DNA of 64,000 nucleotides from Pedobacter cryotolerans (GTDB lineage: Bacteria; Bacteroidota; Bacteroidia; Sphingobacteriales; Sphingobacteriaceae). The stretch lies in assembly GCF_005116475.1 (NCBI RefSeq), contig NZ_SWBO01000001.1, positions 558,001 to 622,000 of the forward strand. The letters are read 5' to 3'. Shown one piece after another: positions 56,293-64,000 of this stretch (the stretch's first letter is position 1; every line of letters begins with the position of its first letter). The position numbers were made by a program, and so were the translations under genes. The notes beneath the pieces were generated by a model. The model had not been told where the DNA came from. It ran no database searches and saw only the letters and a program-made list of their open reading frames with translations.

Positions 56293-58221
56293 CTAAGAGG
56301 CTATGGTTTTAGTAGTTCTGCTTACGGCTATTTTTTTTATTTCGGTAATGATTGCATTTTTATCATAACCACAAATAGACCAAAGTTCTGGTTGTTCGCC
56401 ATGTTCAATAAATTCATCAGGGATGCCTAATCTTACTACATTAGCTTGATATTGATGATCTGCCATGAACTCTATAATTGCACTACCCATACCGCCTTGT
56501 AAACAGCCATCTTCTATTGTAATGATGTTTTTGAAACGTGTAAAAATGTCGTGGAGCATAGCAGCATCTAATGGTTTTACAAAGCGCATATCAAAATGTG
56601 CTGGAAAAATACCTTCGCTATTTAATTCTTGACAAGCTTCTACAGCAAAATTACCAACATGCCCAATTGAGAGAATTGCTACATCTTCGCCATCACATAT
56701 TTTTCTGCCTTTGCCAATTTCTAAAGCTTTAAATGGTCTTTTCCAATCGGGCATAACCCCATTACCACGCGGATAACGAATGGTAAAAGGACCAATATTT
56801 TCTTGCTGAGCTGTATACATTAAGTTACGCAACTCCTCTTCATTCATTGGTGATGCTACTACCATATTTGGGATACAACGCATGTAAGCCAAATCATAAG
56901 CGCCATGGTGAGTTGCGCCATCGGCACCTGCTAAACCAGCCCTATCTAAACAAAAAACAACATTCAGGTTTTGTATGGCCACATCGTGGATGACTTGATC
57001 GTATGCTCGTTGCATAAAACTCGAATAGATATTGCAAAATGGAACCAAACCCTGCGTGGCTAAACCAGCTGAAAAAGTTACCGCATGTTGCTCTGCAATA
57101 CCTACATCAAATGCTCTTTCGGGCATGGCTTTCATCATGATATTTAATGAGCAGCCAGAAGGCATAGCAGGCGTAATACCCACTATTTTAGCATTTGCTT
57201 CTGCTAATTCTACCATGGTATGTCCGAAAACATCTTGGTATTTTGGTGGCTGAGGTTTATCTTGGATAGATTTTTTAATTTCCCCTGTAATTTTATCGAA
57301 CAAGCCTGGCGCATGCCATTTGGTTTGATCTTTCTCTGCCAAGGCAAAACCTTTACCTTTAACCGTTACACAATGCAACAATTTAGGGCCAGGTATATCT
57401 TTTAAGTCTTTAATGATAGCTGCCAAACGTTTCACGTCATGGCCATCAACTGGGCCAAAATATCTAAAGTTTAAAGCTTCGAACAGATTGCTTTGTTTGA
57501 GTAAGGTGCCTTTGATACTTTTTTCTATCTTTTTAACATATTTATGTGCATTTGGGCCCAATTCTGATAGTTTACTGAGCACATGCGAAACATCATCGCG
57601 AAAGCGATTATAAGATTTTGATGTAGTAATACTGGTTAAATATTCTTTTAGTGCACCTACGTTCGGATCGATAGACATACAATTGTCGTTCAAAATCACT
57701 AAAACGTTCGAGTTTTCTATTCCTGCATGGTTTAATCCTTCGAAAGCCAAACCTGCTGTCATGGCGCCATCGCCAATAACTGCCACATGCTGACGGTCAT
57801 TTTCGCCTTTATAGTGAGAGGCAACTGCCATACCCAATGCAGCAGAGATAGAGGTAGAAGAGTGACCTACGCCGAAAGTATCATATTCACTTTCGCTAAT
57901 TTTTGGGAAGCCACTAATGCCATTAATAATTCTATTGGTATGGAATTGAGCTCTTCTTCCTGTTAAGATTTTATGCCCGTAGGCTTGATGACCAACATCC
58001 CAAACCAACTTATCATAAGGTGTATTAAGTGCGTAATGAAGCGCAACGGTAAGTTCTACCACGCCTAAACTGGCGCCAAAGTGGCCACCATTTACACTCA
58101 CAACGTCAATAATATATTGACGTAATTCTTGACAAATTTGTTCAAGATCTTGTTCGCTATACTGCTTTAAATCAGCAGGATAATTGATTGTAGCTAATAA
58201 GGGACCAGTCTTAACTTCCAT
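56293..58221 (-). CDS. dxs: 1-deoxy-D-xylulose-5-phosphate synthase
   Basis: A 642-residue thiamine-diphosphate enzyme that joins pyruvate and glyceraldehyde-3-phosphate, the first step of the non-mevalonate isoprenoid pathway. The cofactor motif runs from GDG (150-152) to N180 (NDNCMSIDPN). The histidine HFGASLG near 47 and the transketolase glutamate in DVGIAEQHAV near 370-380 are present. The length is standard. It lies 43 bases upstream of fcl, on the same strand, and divergent from glyA. Confidence 0.95.
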   Translation of the reverse strand: MEVKTGPLLATINYPADLKQYSEQDLEQICQELRQYIIDVVSVNGGHFGASLGVVELTVALHYALNTPYDKLVWDVGHQAYGHKILTGRRAQFHTNRIINGISGFPKISESEYDTFGVGHSSTSISAALGMAVASHYKGENDRQHVAVIGDGAMTAGLAFEGLNHAGIENSNVLVILNDNCMSIDPNVGALKEYLTSITTSKSYNRFRDDVSHVLSKLSELGPNAHKYVKKIEKSIKGTLLKQSNLFEALNFRYFGPVDGHDVKRLAAIIKDLKDIPGPKLLHCVTVKGKGFALAEKDQTKWHAPGLFDKITGEIKKSIQDKPQPPKYQDVFGHTMVELAEANAKIVGITPAMPSGCSLNIMMKAMPERAFDVGIAEQHAVTFSAGLATQGLVPFCNIYSSFMQRAYDQVIHDVAIQNLNVVFCLDRAGLAGADGATHHGAYDLAYMRCIPNMVVASPMNEEELRNLMYTAQQENIGPFTIRYPRGNGVMPDWKRPFKALEIGKGRKICDGEDVAILSIGHVGNFAVEACQELNSEGIFPAHFDMRFVKPLDAAMLHDIFTRFKNIITIEDGCLQGGMGSAIIEFMADHQYQANVVRLGIPDEFIEHGEQPELWSICGYDKNAIITEIKKIAVSRTTKTIAS

Positions 58222-58583
58222 GCATTATATTAAATTACAAATTACGGTATTTTGTTTAATACTTTTATCATTATTTAATGTCAAAATTTGTAAGATTTTT
58301 TCTGTACAAATTGTCTTATTCTATCGCATTTGCTTATTGGTTTAGGCAATTGTTTGGTTGCCTAAACAATTAAAGCGGCATTCTTGTGTCATTTTTTACC
58401 CATACATAAAAAGCTAAGTGCACCAAACAGCAGTTTTGCTGAGCTTATGGATGCCAAATTAAAAATTAATGACCTATCAATAAACGCCCAAATATGTTAC
58501 AACAATAATATTTAAAGCTATTGCACTCAAGGTGTTGAATTAAGGGATAAATTCATTATTTTTACCAAAAATACTTTTCCATA
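58222..58583. other. divergent promoter region of dxs and glyA
   Basis: These 362 bases contain no gene. A clear stem, GTTTAGGCAA (58340-58349) with TTGCCTAAAC (58358-58367), has an 8-base loop and no T-run. It could be a regulatory hairpin or a protein site. A near-consensus TACTTTTC (58572-58579) precedes glyA by only a few bases. Confidence 0.45.
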
Positions 58584-59855
58584 ATGAACAGAGACACTAT
58601 AATTTTTGACTTAATTAACAACGAATTAGATAGACAGGAACATGGACTTGAACTGATTGCTTCAGAAAATTTTGTAAGCAAACAGGTAATGGAGGCTGCG
58701 GGTTCTGTATTAACCAATAAATATGCAGAGGGTTTGCCCGGTAAGCGTTATTATGGCGGTTGCCAAGTGGTTGATAAAATTGAAAATCTAGCGATTGAAA
58801 GAGCCAAAAAATTATTTGGTGCTGCTTGGGTAAATGTACAGCCACATTCTGGCGCACAAGCAAATGCTGCGGTTATGCTTGCCGTAATACAGCCTGGTGA
58901 TAAAATTTTAGGTTTCGATTTATCTCATGGTGGTCACTTAACACACGGTTCGCCAGTTAATTTTTCTGGCAAATTATATCAGCCACATTTTTATGGAGTT
59001 AAAAAAGAAGATGGTTTAATCGATTATGCGAAATTAGAAGAAGTTGCCTTGGCAGAAAAGCCAAAATTGATTATTTGTGGTGCATCGGCTTATTCGAGAG
59101 AATGGGATTATGCATTTATTCGTAAAGTTGCAGACAAAATAGGAGCACTAGTGTTAGCTGATATTTCTCATCCGGCTGGATTTATTGCAAAAGGTTTATT
59201 GGCTAATCCGTTGCCACATTGCCATATTGTAACTACTACAACACATAAAACATTACGTGGTCCACGTGGTGGGATGATTATGATGGGACAAGATTTTGAA
59301 AACCCTTGGGGATTAAAAACGCCAAAAGGAGAAGTGAAAATGATGTCGGCATTGTTAGATATGGCAGTTTTTCCGGGTACTCAAGGTGGCCCATTAGAAC
59401 ATATTATTGCGGCTAAAGCAATTGCTTTTGGAGAAGCTTTAACCGATGAATATGGTGATTACATTAAACAAGTGGGGGCTAATGCACAAGCAATGGCTAA
59501 GGCATTTGTTGCTAAAGGTTACGGTATTATTTCTGGTGGTACAGATAACCACTTGATGTTAATTGATTTACGCAATAAAAACATTACCGGAAAATTAGCT
59601 GAAGCAGCTTTAGAAAAGGCAGACATAACAGTGAACAAAAATATGGTTCCGTTTGATGATAAGTCTCCATTTGTTACTTCAGGCATGAGAGTTGGAACGG
59701 CTGCAATAACTTCGAGAGGGTTTAAAGAGACTGAAATGCAAGCAATTGTAGATTTAATTGATGAGGTTTTAACAAATCCGGAAGATACTTCAAATTTAGA
59801 AAGTGTAAAATTAAAAGTGCAAAAAATGGTAAGTCGGTTTCCTCTTTATAAATAA
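58584..59855 (+). CDS. glyA: serine hydroxymethyltransferase
   Basis: A 423-residue PLP enzyme that converts serine and tetrahydrofolate to glycine and 5,10-methylenetetrahydrofolate, the substrate of MetF encoded nearby. The PLP lysine is K222 in [15 protein letters not shown]. The N-terminal [11 protein letters not shown] and the [16 protein letters not shown] segment are family hallmarks. The length matches Bacteroidota members. It is followed 22 bases later by the histidine kinase gene and may share its transcript. Confidence 0.95.
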   Translation: MNRDTIIFDLINNELDRQEHGLELIASENFVSKQVMEAAGSVLTNKYAEGLPGKRYYGGCQVVDKIENLAIERAKKLFGAAWVNVQPHSGAQANAAVMLAVIQPGDKILGFDLSHGGHLTHGSPVNFSGKLYQPHFYGVKKEDGLIDYAKLEEVALAEKPKLIICGASAYSREWDYAFIRKVADKIGALVLADISHPAGFIAKGLLANPLPHCHIVTTTTHKTLRGPRGGMIMMGQDFENPWGLKTPKGEVKMMSALLDMAVFPGTQGGPLEHIIAAKAIAFGEALTDEYGDYIKQVGANAQAMAKAFVAKGYGIISGGTDNHLMLIDLRNKNITGKLAEAALEKADITVNKNMVPFDDKSPFVTSGMRVGTAAITSRGFKETEMQAIVDLIDEVLTNPEDTSNLESVKLKVQKMVSRFPLYK

Positions 59856-59877
59856 GTGATCGTACGCCATATGAACC

Positions 59878-62655
59878 ATGTTTAAAAACCATCAGGTTAC
59901 CCCAGAACAAGAAGAATTACGTTTAAAAGCACTATACTCCTATGATATTTTAGGGGAGGGGTTAGAGCATGAATTGGATAATTTGGTAAAGTTGGCAGCT
60001 CAAATTGCCAACGTACCAATGGCCTATATCTCATTTGTAGATAAAGAGCATGTTTTTTTAAAATCGGCTTTTGGTTTAAATACCGAAAAAAGAGAATTGC
60101 CTCGCAACATCACAGTTTGTGAACAGGCTATGTATTTCGATGAGCTTTTTGTAGTTCCTGATGTTGAGAAAGACCCCTATTTATCGAACAACAAAATCTT
60201 TTCTTTAGGATTGGGTATACGTTTTTATGCTAGTGCACCATTAAAAGATGCTGATGGATTTGCTTTAGGTTGTTTGAGTTTATTAGCAAAAGAACCTAAA
60301 CAATTAAATGAAAATCAGTTAGAAGCACTAGCTACCTTAGCTGTTCAGGTTGTTGCGCAGTTGGCCTTAAGACGAAAAAATAGTCAGCTCGTTTCTCAAA
60401 CTAAAAAATTCGAAGAATTTATTGATATTTTTAAGGTATCGCCTGAGATCCATGGTATTTTAGATAGAAGTGGAGCAATACTATTTATCAATGAAGCGGT
60501 AACTCCGATGCTAGGCTATAGTGTTGATGAGCTGATTGGCGAAAGTATCTGGAATTATTGCTATCGCGATGATATTAATAGGATTGTGAATGGTATTGAG
60601 CAGGGGCTTAAGAGTAAAAATAAACACTTTAACGTAGATTTTAGATTAGTAAGTAAAGAAGGGCAGGTTAAGTGGGTGAGCTGGGGAATGGTTGCTAAAG
60701 AAGGTAAATGGTACTGCTATGGTAGAGACATTACTGAAAAAAAATTAGTTGAAAATGAGCTCACTAAACTCTCTTTTGTAGCGAGTAAAGTAAACAATGG
60801 CGTGGTTATAAACGACGCTAACAATAATGTAACATGGGTTAATGATGCCTTTGAAAAAATAACTGGTTTTAATTTAGCAGATGTTAAAGGTAAACCATTA
60901 GGCGATTTAATTAGTGGCCCCAAAACAGATTGGGCTAAAATAGAAAATGCTAGAAAACTTACACAACAAAAGCAATCTTTTACGGTAGACATATTAGCCT
61001 ACAGAAAAGACAAACAACCAATTTGGCTTTCTATTTACAATACAGTTGTTTTAGATAAGGATGGTAAAGTAGAAACTGAGGTTGAAATTATCATCGATAT
61101 TACAGAAAAGAAAAACGCCGAAGAAGAATTAAATGTTTTATCGTTAGTTGCGAGCAAAACAAATACAGGCGTGGCTATTACCAATAAAAATGGCGAAATC
61201 ACTTGGGTAAATGCCGCATTGGAAGAATTAGTTGGTTATTCTTTGGCAGAATTGCAGGGTAATATGCTGGGTAACGTTTTATCGAACATAGAAACAGATA
61301 AAGAATTAATTGCAAAAGCTAGAGAAAGTGCCAAAAACAAGCAAGCTTACCAAATTGAAGTATTGGCATTTAAAAAAGATAAAACTAGAGTATGGTTGTC
61401 TGTAGCTAATACTCCAATTATTGATAAAGATGGAAATTTAGAGCGCCAAGTTGAATTAATTTATGATATCACTCAGCGTAAACAGGTTGAGAGAGAAATG
61501 ATAGAGGCACGAGAACAAGCTTTGCAGTTAAGCGAGGCTAAAGAAATGTTTCTATCGGTAATGAGCCATGAAATAAGAACACCCTTAAATGCGGTTATAG
61601 GGATGACGCATTTGCTATTAGAAAATGACCCTAAAGATTCTCAAATTGATGATTTAAACATTCTCAAGTTTTCTGGGGAGAATTTATTAAACATTATTAA
61701 CGATATTTTAGATTTTACTAAAATTGAGACTGGAAATTTACAATTGGAGGCGGTTCCTTTTGACCTTCATTCTTTATGTATAGACATTATCAATTCACTT
61801 CAAGTAAATGCTAATAAGCGAGGCAATCAGCTTGTATTAGCCTATGATAGCGAAATTCCATCCAAACTAATAGGGGATAAAACTAGGTTGTATCAAATTA
61901 TTGTTAATTTGTTAGGCAACGCGATTAAATTTACCAATGATGGCTTAATTAATTTAATTGTAAAGCTTGATAAAAGTAACAATGATGGCTCTGTAGTGTT
62001 TTTTGAAATTCGGGATAATGGCATAGGCATTCCAAAAGATAAATTATCTTATATTTTTGAAACATTTACACAGGCCCGATCAGACATTTCTCGTAAATAT
62101 GGTGGCACAGGTTTAGGCTTAGCCATTACAAAAAAACTATTGAAACTTTACCAATCTGAAATTTTGGTTGATAGTATTGAAGGCGAAGGAACATCCTTTT
62201 CATTCGCAATTCATTTCAACAAGCTTCAGAGTTCTTACATCGCCTCTGAAAAAATGCCACTACCAGAATTTTTTACAGGGAAAAGAATTTTGGTTGTTGA
62301 TGATAATGAAGTTAATATTTTAATTGCGAGAAGGTTTTTAAGTAAATGGGGTCTTGAATTAGACTTTGCCTATAATGGTGAAGAAGCAATCAATAAAATT
62401 GTTAATCATACTTACGATTTGGTGTTTATGGACATTAGAATGCCTGGTATAGATGGTTTTGATGCCACAAAAATAATTCGTGAAATACCTGGAGATTATT
62501 ATCAGCAAATACCTATTATTGCTTTAACAGCATCTACATTAAATGACGAAACTACCAAGTTTAAAGAGTCGGGGATGAATGGGCATATTTTAAAGCCATT
62601 TAATCCAGAGGAAATAAAAAAGGTGCTTGCAGATTTTCTTAGTAAAAAAGACTAG
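59878..62655 (+). CDS. hybrid histidine kinase (GAF-PAS-PAS-PAS-HisKA-HATPase-REC)
   Basis: A 925-residue cytoplasmic signalling protein. In order: a GAF domain (about 10-165), three PAS domains (about 180-290, 300-420 and 425-545; the last two look like recent duplicates, both starting near LS(F/L)VASK and ending before the word TEK or TQR), HisKA with H564 in MSHEIRTPLN, an HATPase with NAIKFTNDGL, DNGIGIPKD and GGTGLGLAI, and a receiver domain with D808/D809, phosphoacceptor D852 and K906. There is no membrane segment or DNA-binding output, so it senses an internal cue and passes phosphate to an unseen partner. Confidence 0.92.
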   Translation: MFKNHQVTPEQEELRLKALYSYDILGEGLEHELDNLVKLAAQIANVPMAYISFVDKEHVFLKSAFGLNTEKRELPRNITVCEQAMYFDELFVVPDVEKDPYLSNNKIFSLGLGIRFYASAPLKDADGFALGCLSLLAKEPKQLNENQLEALATLAVQVVAQLALRRKNSQLVSQTKKFEEFIDIFKVSPEIHGILDRSGAILFINEAVTPMLGYSVDELIGESIWNYCYRDDINRIVNGIEQGLKSKNKHFNVDFRLVSKEGQVKWVSWGMVAKEGKWYCYGRDITEKKLVENELTKLSFVASKVNNGVVINDANNNVTWVNDAFEKITGFNLADVKGKPLGDLISGPKTDWAKIENARKLTQQKQSFTVDILAYRKDKQPIWLSIYNTVVLDKDGKVETEVEIIIDITEKKNAEEELNVLSLVASKTNTGVAITNKNGEITWVNAALEELVGYSLAELQGNMLGNVLSNIETDKELIAKARESAKNKQAYQIEVLAFKKDKTRVWLSVANTPIIDKDGNLERQVELIYDITQRKQVEREMIEAREQALQLSEAKEMFLSVMSHEIRTPLNAVIGMTHLLLENDPKDSQIDDLNILKFSGENLLNIINDILDFTKIETGNLQLEAVPFDLHSLCIDIINSLQVNANKRGNQLVLAYDSEIPSKLIGDKTRLYQIIVNLLGNAIKFTNDGLINLIVKLDKSNNDGSVVFFEIRDNGIGIPKDKLSYIFETFTQARSDISRKYGGTGLGLAITKKLLKLYQSEILVDSIEGEGTSFSFAIHFNKLQSSYIASEKMPLPEFFTGKRILVVDDNEVNILIARRFLSKWGLELDFAYNGEEAINKIVNHTYDLVFMDIRMPGIDGFDATKIIREIPGDYYQQIPIIALTASTLNDETTKFKESGMNGHILKPFNPEEIKKVLADFLSKKD

Positions 62656-62707
62656 ATATTAGTTGCTGCTCCATTGCTAACTCATCATTATAAATAGCCT
62701 TAAAAGT

Positions 62708-62743
62708 AAAGGGCCGATATTTCAGAAGAAATACCGACCCTTA
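62708..62743. terminator. terminator between convergent genes
   Basis: AAAGGGCCGATATTTC (62708-62723) and GAAATACCGACCCTTA (62728-62742) form a long stem. On the minus strand the two mismatches become G-U pairs and the stem is followed by TTTACTTTT. It should end the minus-strand beta-helix gene and probably the kinase gene too. Confidence 0.72.
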
Positions 62744-62814
62744 CCATCTAAATTAACGCTCTCGATTATATAAACGATATGCAGTATGATTTGTTTTAAA
62801 AAAAGTTTAATTTT

Positions 62815-64000
62815 TTAATTCGCTTCGTAACAACCTGGTGTTGAAGGAAATATTCTAGATTTATTTTTTAAATCTTTTTTCAGAAAAGTAGAAAAGTAAT
62901 TATCTGAACTAAGATTAAAACCTTTTTTTACAATTGCACTATTTGTAGCAATCTCAAAATTGTAGTTTTCGCTACTTAAAAAGGATGGATCAACATTCAT
63001 TAAATTATCAGCATAAATAACTTTGCTTGTTTTAATTAAGTTGTTTCTTAGCACAGTGGTTAAAACTGTTGTAGGTGATTTTTTGTCGATTGAAAATTCA
63101 TCGGCCAATGCCCCATAAATAATATTATTCGATAATTGTAAGGATAAATTACTAGCCTGTGTAGTGCTTATAAAATCTGATAGGTAAACCGCAGCAGTTT
63201 TTCGAGCAAATTTATTGTCTTGGTAGCCAGCAAAAGTGTTTTGTTTTAAGTTATAACTGCCGCCGCCAGCACCATACAACAGATACTGACCGCAATTAAA
63301 AAAAAGGTTGTTAAAAGCAGTAATATCGGTTTCATATCCTAATAGTCCAACAACCTCCATATTTTTAATAACGGTATTTGTTAATAATAATTTGGGTTCA
63401 GAGCCTGTAGATCTTCCATCAATGGTAAGTCCGGCGGTTGCATTTTTAATTACCGCATAATTGATGGTAGAATTTTTGCTTTCTGGATAGAGATGAATAC
63501 CATTCCATTGTCCAGTTTCATTTGCATAAACTCTTTCTAAACGATCACTGGTAAACAAAACCGTATCTGCTTTTGTGCCGTTTACATTTAATGTACCTCT
63601 TACACTCATGGTGCTATTGCCATGAAACAATATTTTAGTGCCCGGATTTACGGTTAATGTTGTGTTTTCTGCAACGGTTAAAGAGTTGTAAATAATATAA
63701 GGAAGTTTACTATCCCAAACCATATCGCTAACTATTGTACTGTTTTTGATGAAGTTTGCATTTTGACCATAAGCAACTAAAGGGATACTTCTTTTTTGCC
63801 CATTAAAATAAAAAAGAATAGAGTCTTGAACCACAAAAGGTAAGCTTTCTGTAGTTGGGTTGATGTTAACTTTTACAAAAACATTGATAGAATCGGTTCC
63901 GTTTAATTTAAGATTATTGATTTCTGCAAGGGGTTGCCCGTTAATATTTAAGCTGAATGCAGATGTATTGCCCCCGCTTAGTTTGATGTTGCTTAATATA
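62815..64000 (-). CDS. secreted right-handed beta-helix protein, 3' part only
   Basis: The frame is open from the stop at 62817-62815 to the window edge (about 394 codons), so the gene continues beyond 64000; a GTG at 63834 is internal, not the start. The visible part begins with a beta-sandwich-like stretch rich in N, T and S, then a parallel beta-helix: TLTVNPGTKILFHGNSTMSV, then repeated strands such as NWGI-like turns and LLLTNTVIKNME, NLFFNCG and LSNNIIYGAL. The tail (PSTPGCYEAN) has a late cysteine. Such proteins are extracellular, possibly polysaccharide-binding or -cleaving. No catalytic residues can be assigned. Confidence 0.72.
   Translation of the reverse strand, partial: ILSNIKLSGGNTSAFSLNINGQPLAEINNLKLNGTDSINVFVKVNINPTTESLPFVVQDSILFYFNGQKRSIPLVAYGQNANFIKNSTIVSDMVWDSKLPYIIYNSLTVAENTTLTVNPGTKILFHGNSTMSVRGTLNVNGTKADTVLFTSDRLERVYANETGQWNGIHLYPESKNSTINYAVIKNATAGLTIDGRSTGSEPKLLLTNTVIKNMEVVGLLGYETDITAFNNLFFNCGQYLLYGAGGGSYNLKQNTFAGYQDNKFARKTAAVYLSDFISTTQASNLSLQLSNNIIYGALADEFSIDKKSPTTVLTTVLRNNLIKTSKVIYADNLMNVDPSFLSSENYNFEIATNSAIVKKGFNLSSDNYFSTFLKKDLKNKSRIFPSTPGCYEAN

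Noticed and set aside
1..64000. CRISPR array, tRNA or rRNA genes, complete insertion sequence, integrase
   Set aside because: I saw no regularly spaced direct repeats with spacers, no cloverleaf-like tRNA ending in CCA or with TTCGA-type arms, and no transposase or recombinase frame. A dedicated scan (tRNAscan-SE, CRISPR finder) would be decisive.

Overview
The window is a piece of chromosome from a Bacteroidota bacterium, most likely a Pedobacter-like member of the Sphingobacteriaceae. The evidence is AT-rich DNA, a TlpA/SusC/SusD outer-membrane uptake operon, a RemB-like outer-membrane protein, the Bacteroidota promoter form (TTTG, about 20 bases, then TAnnTTTG), and little sign of Shine-Dalgarno sequences. 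No tRNA, rRNA, CRISPR array or complete insertion sequence was seen.

Layout. 1-4.5 kb: small housekeeping and hypothetical genes, including a phosphopantetheinyl transferase and an alkyltransferase-like DNA repair protein. 4.7-9.1 kb: an accessory, defence-like block. It holds an AAA ATPase fused to a TOPRIM-like DUF4435 domain, an HExxH metallopeptidase, an XRE regulator with an 18-bp palindromic operator overlapping a divergent consensus promoter, and a strong RNA hairpin. 9.3-14.5 kb: a thioredoxin-like protein with a SusC/SusD pair. 14.6-17.9 kb: small secreted, Crp-like and LytTR-type genes. 18.3-20.6 kb: a compact holin-like / CHAP-endolysin-like / unimolecular-spanin-like cassette preceded by a 252-residue protein of unknown function and closed by a strong terminator.

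21.0-49.3 kb: a large surface polysaccharide (O-antigen or capsule) locus, all on the plus strand. It encodes export (Wza-like, Wzz-like), a complete-looking CDP-3,6-dideoxyhexose pathway ending in a CDP-tyvelose 2-epimerase, a Wzx flippase, a Wzy polymerase, four glycosyltransferases, an acyltransferase, sugar-nucleotide enzymes for GDP-fucose and other 6-deoxy sugars, a MraY/WbpL-type initiating transferase, a WbpM/PglF-type dehydratase, and a RemB/Wzi-like outer-membrane protein. The core from Wzx to the CgeB-like transferase is visibly more AT-rich than its surroundings. Copies of intergenic palindromic repeats lie on both sides of the locus in opposite orientation.

49.3-55.3 kb: a repeat-rich intergenic region, then metF and metH on the minus strand. 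metH is preceded by a clear SAM-I (S-box) riboswitch and its own promoter. 55.3-58.2 kb: a second GDP-fucose synthase and dxs on the minus strand. 58.6-62.7 kb: glyA and a hybrid histidine kinase. 62.8-64 kb: the 3' part of a secreted beta-helix protein that runs off the right edge.

The most interesting items are the chromosomal lysis-like cassette, the XRE/operator/structured-RNA unit beside the ATPase-TOPRIM and metalloprotease genes, the tyvelose pathway, and short repeats that have entered coding sequences (metH and the endolysin) in frame.
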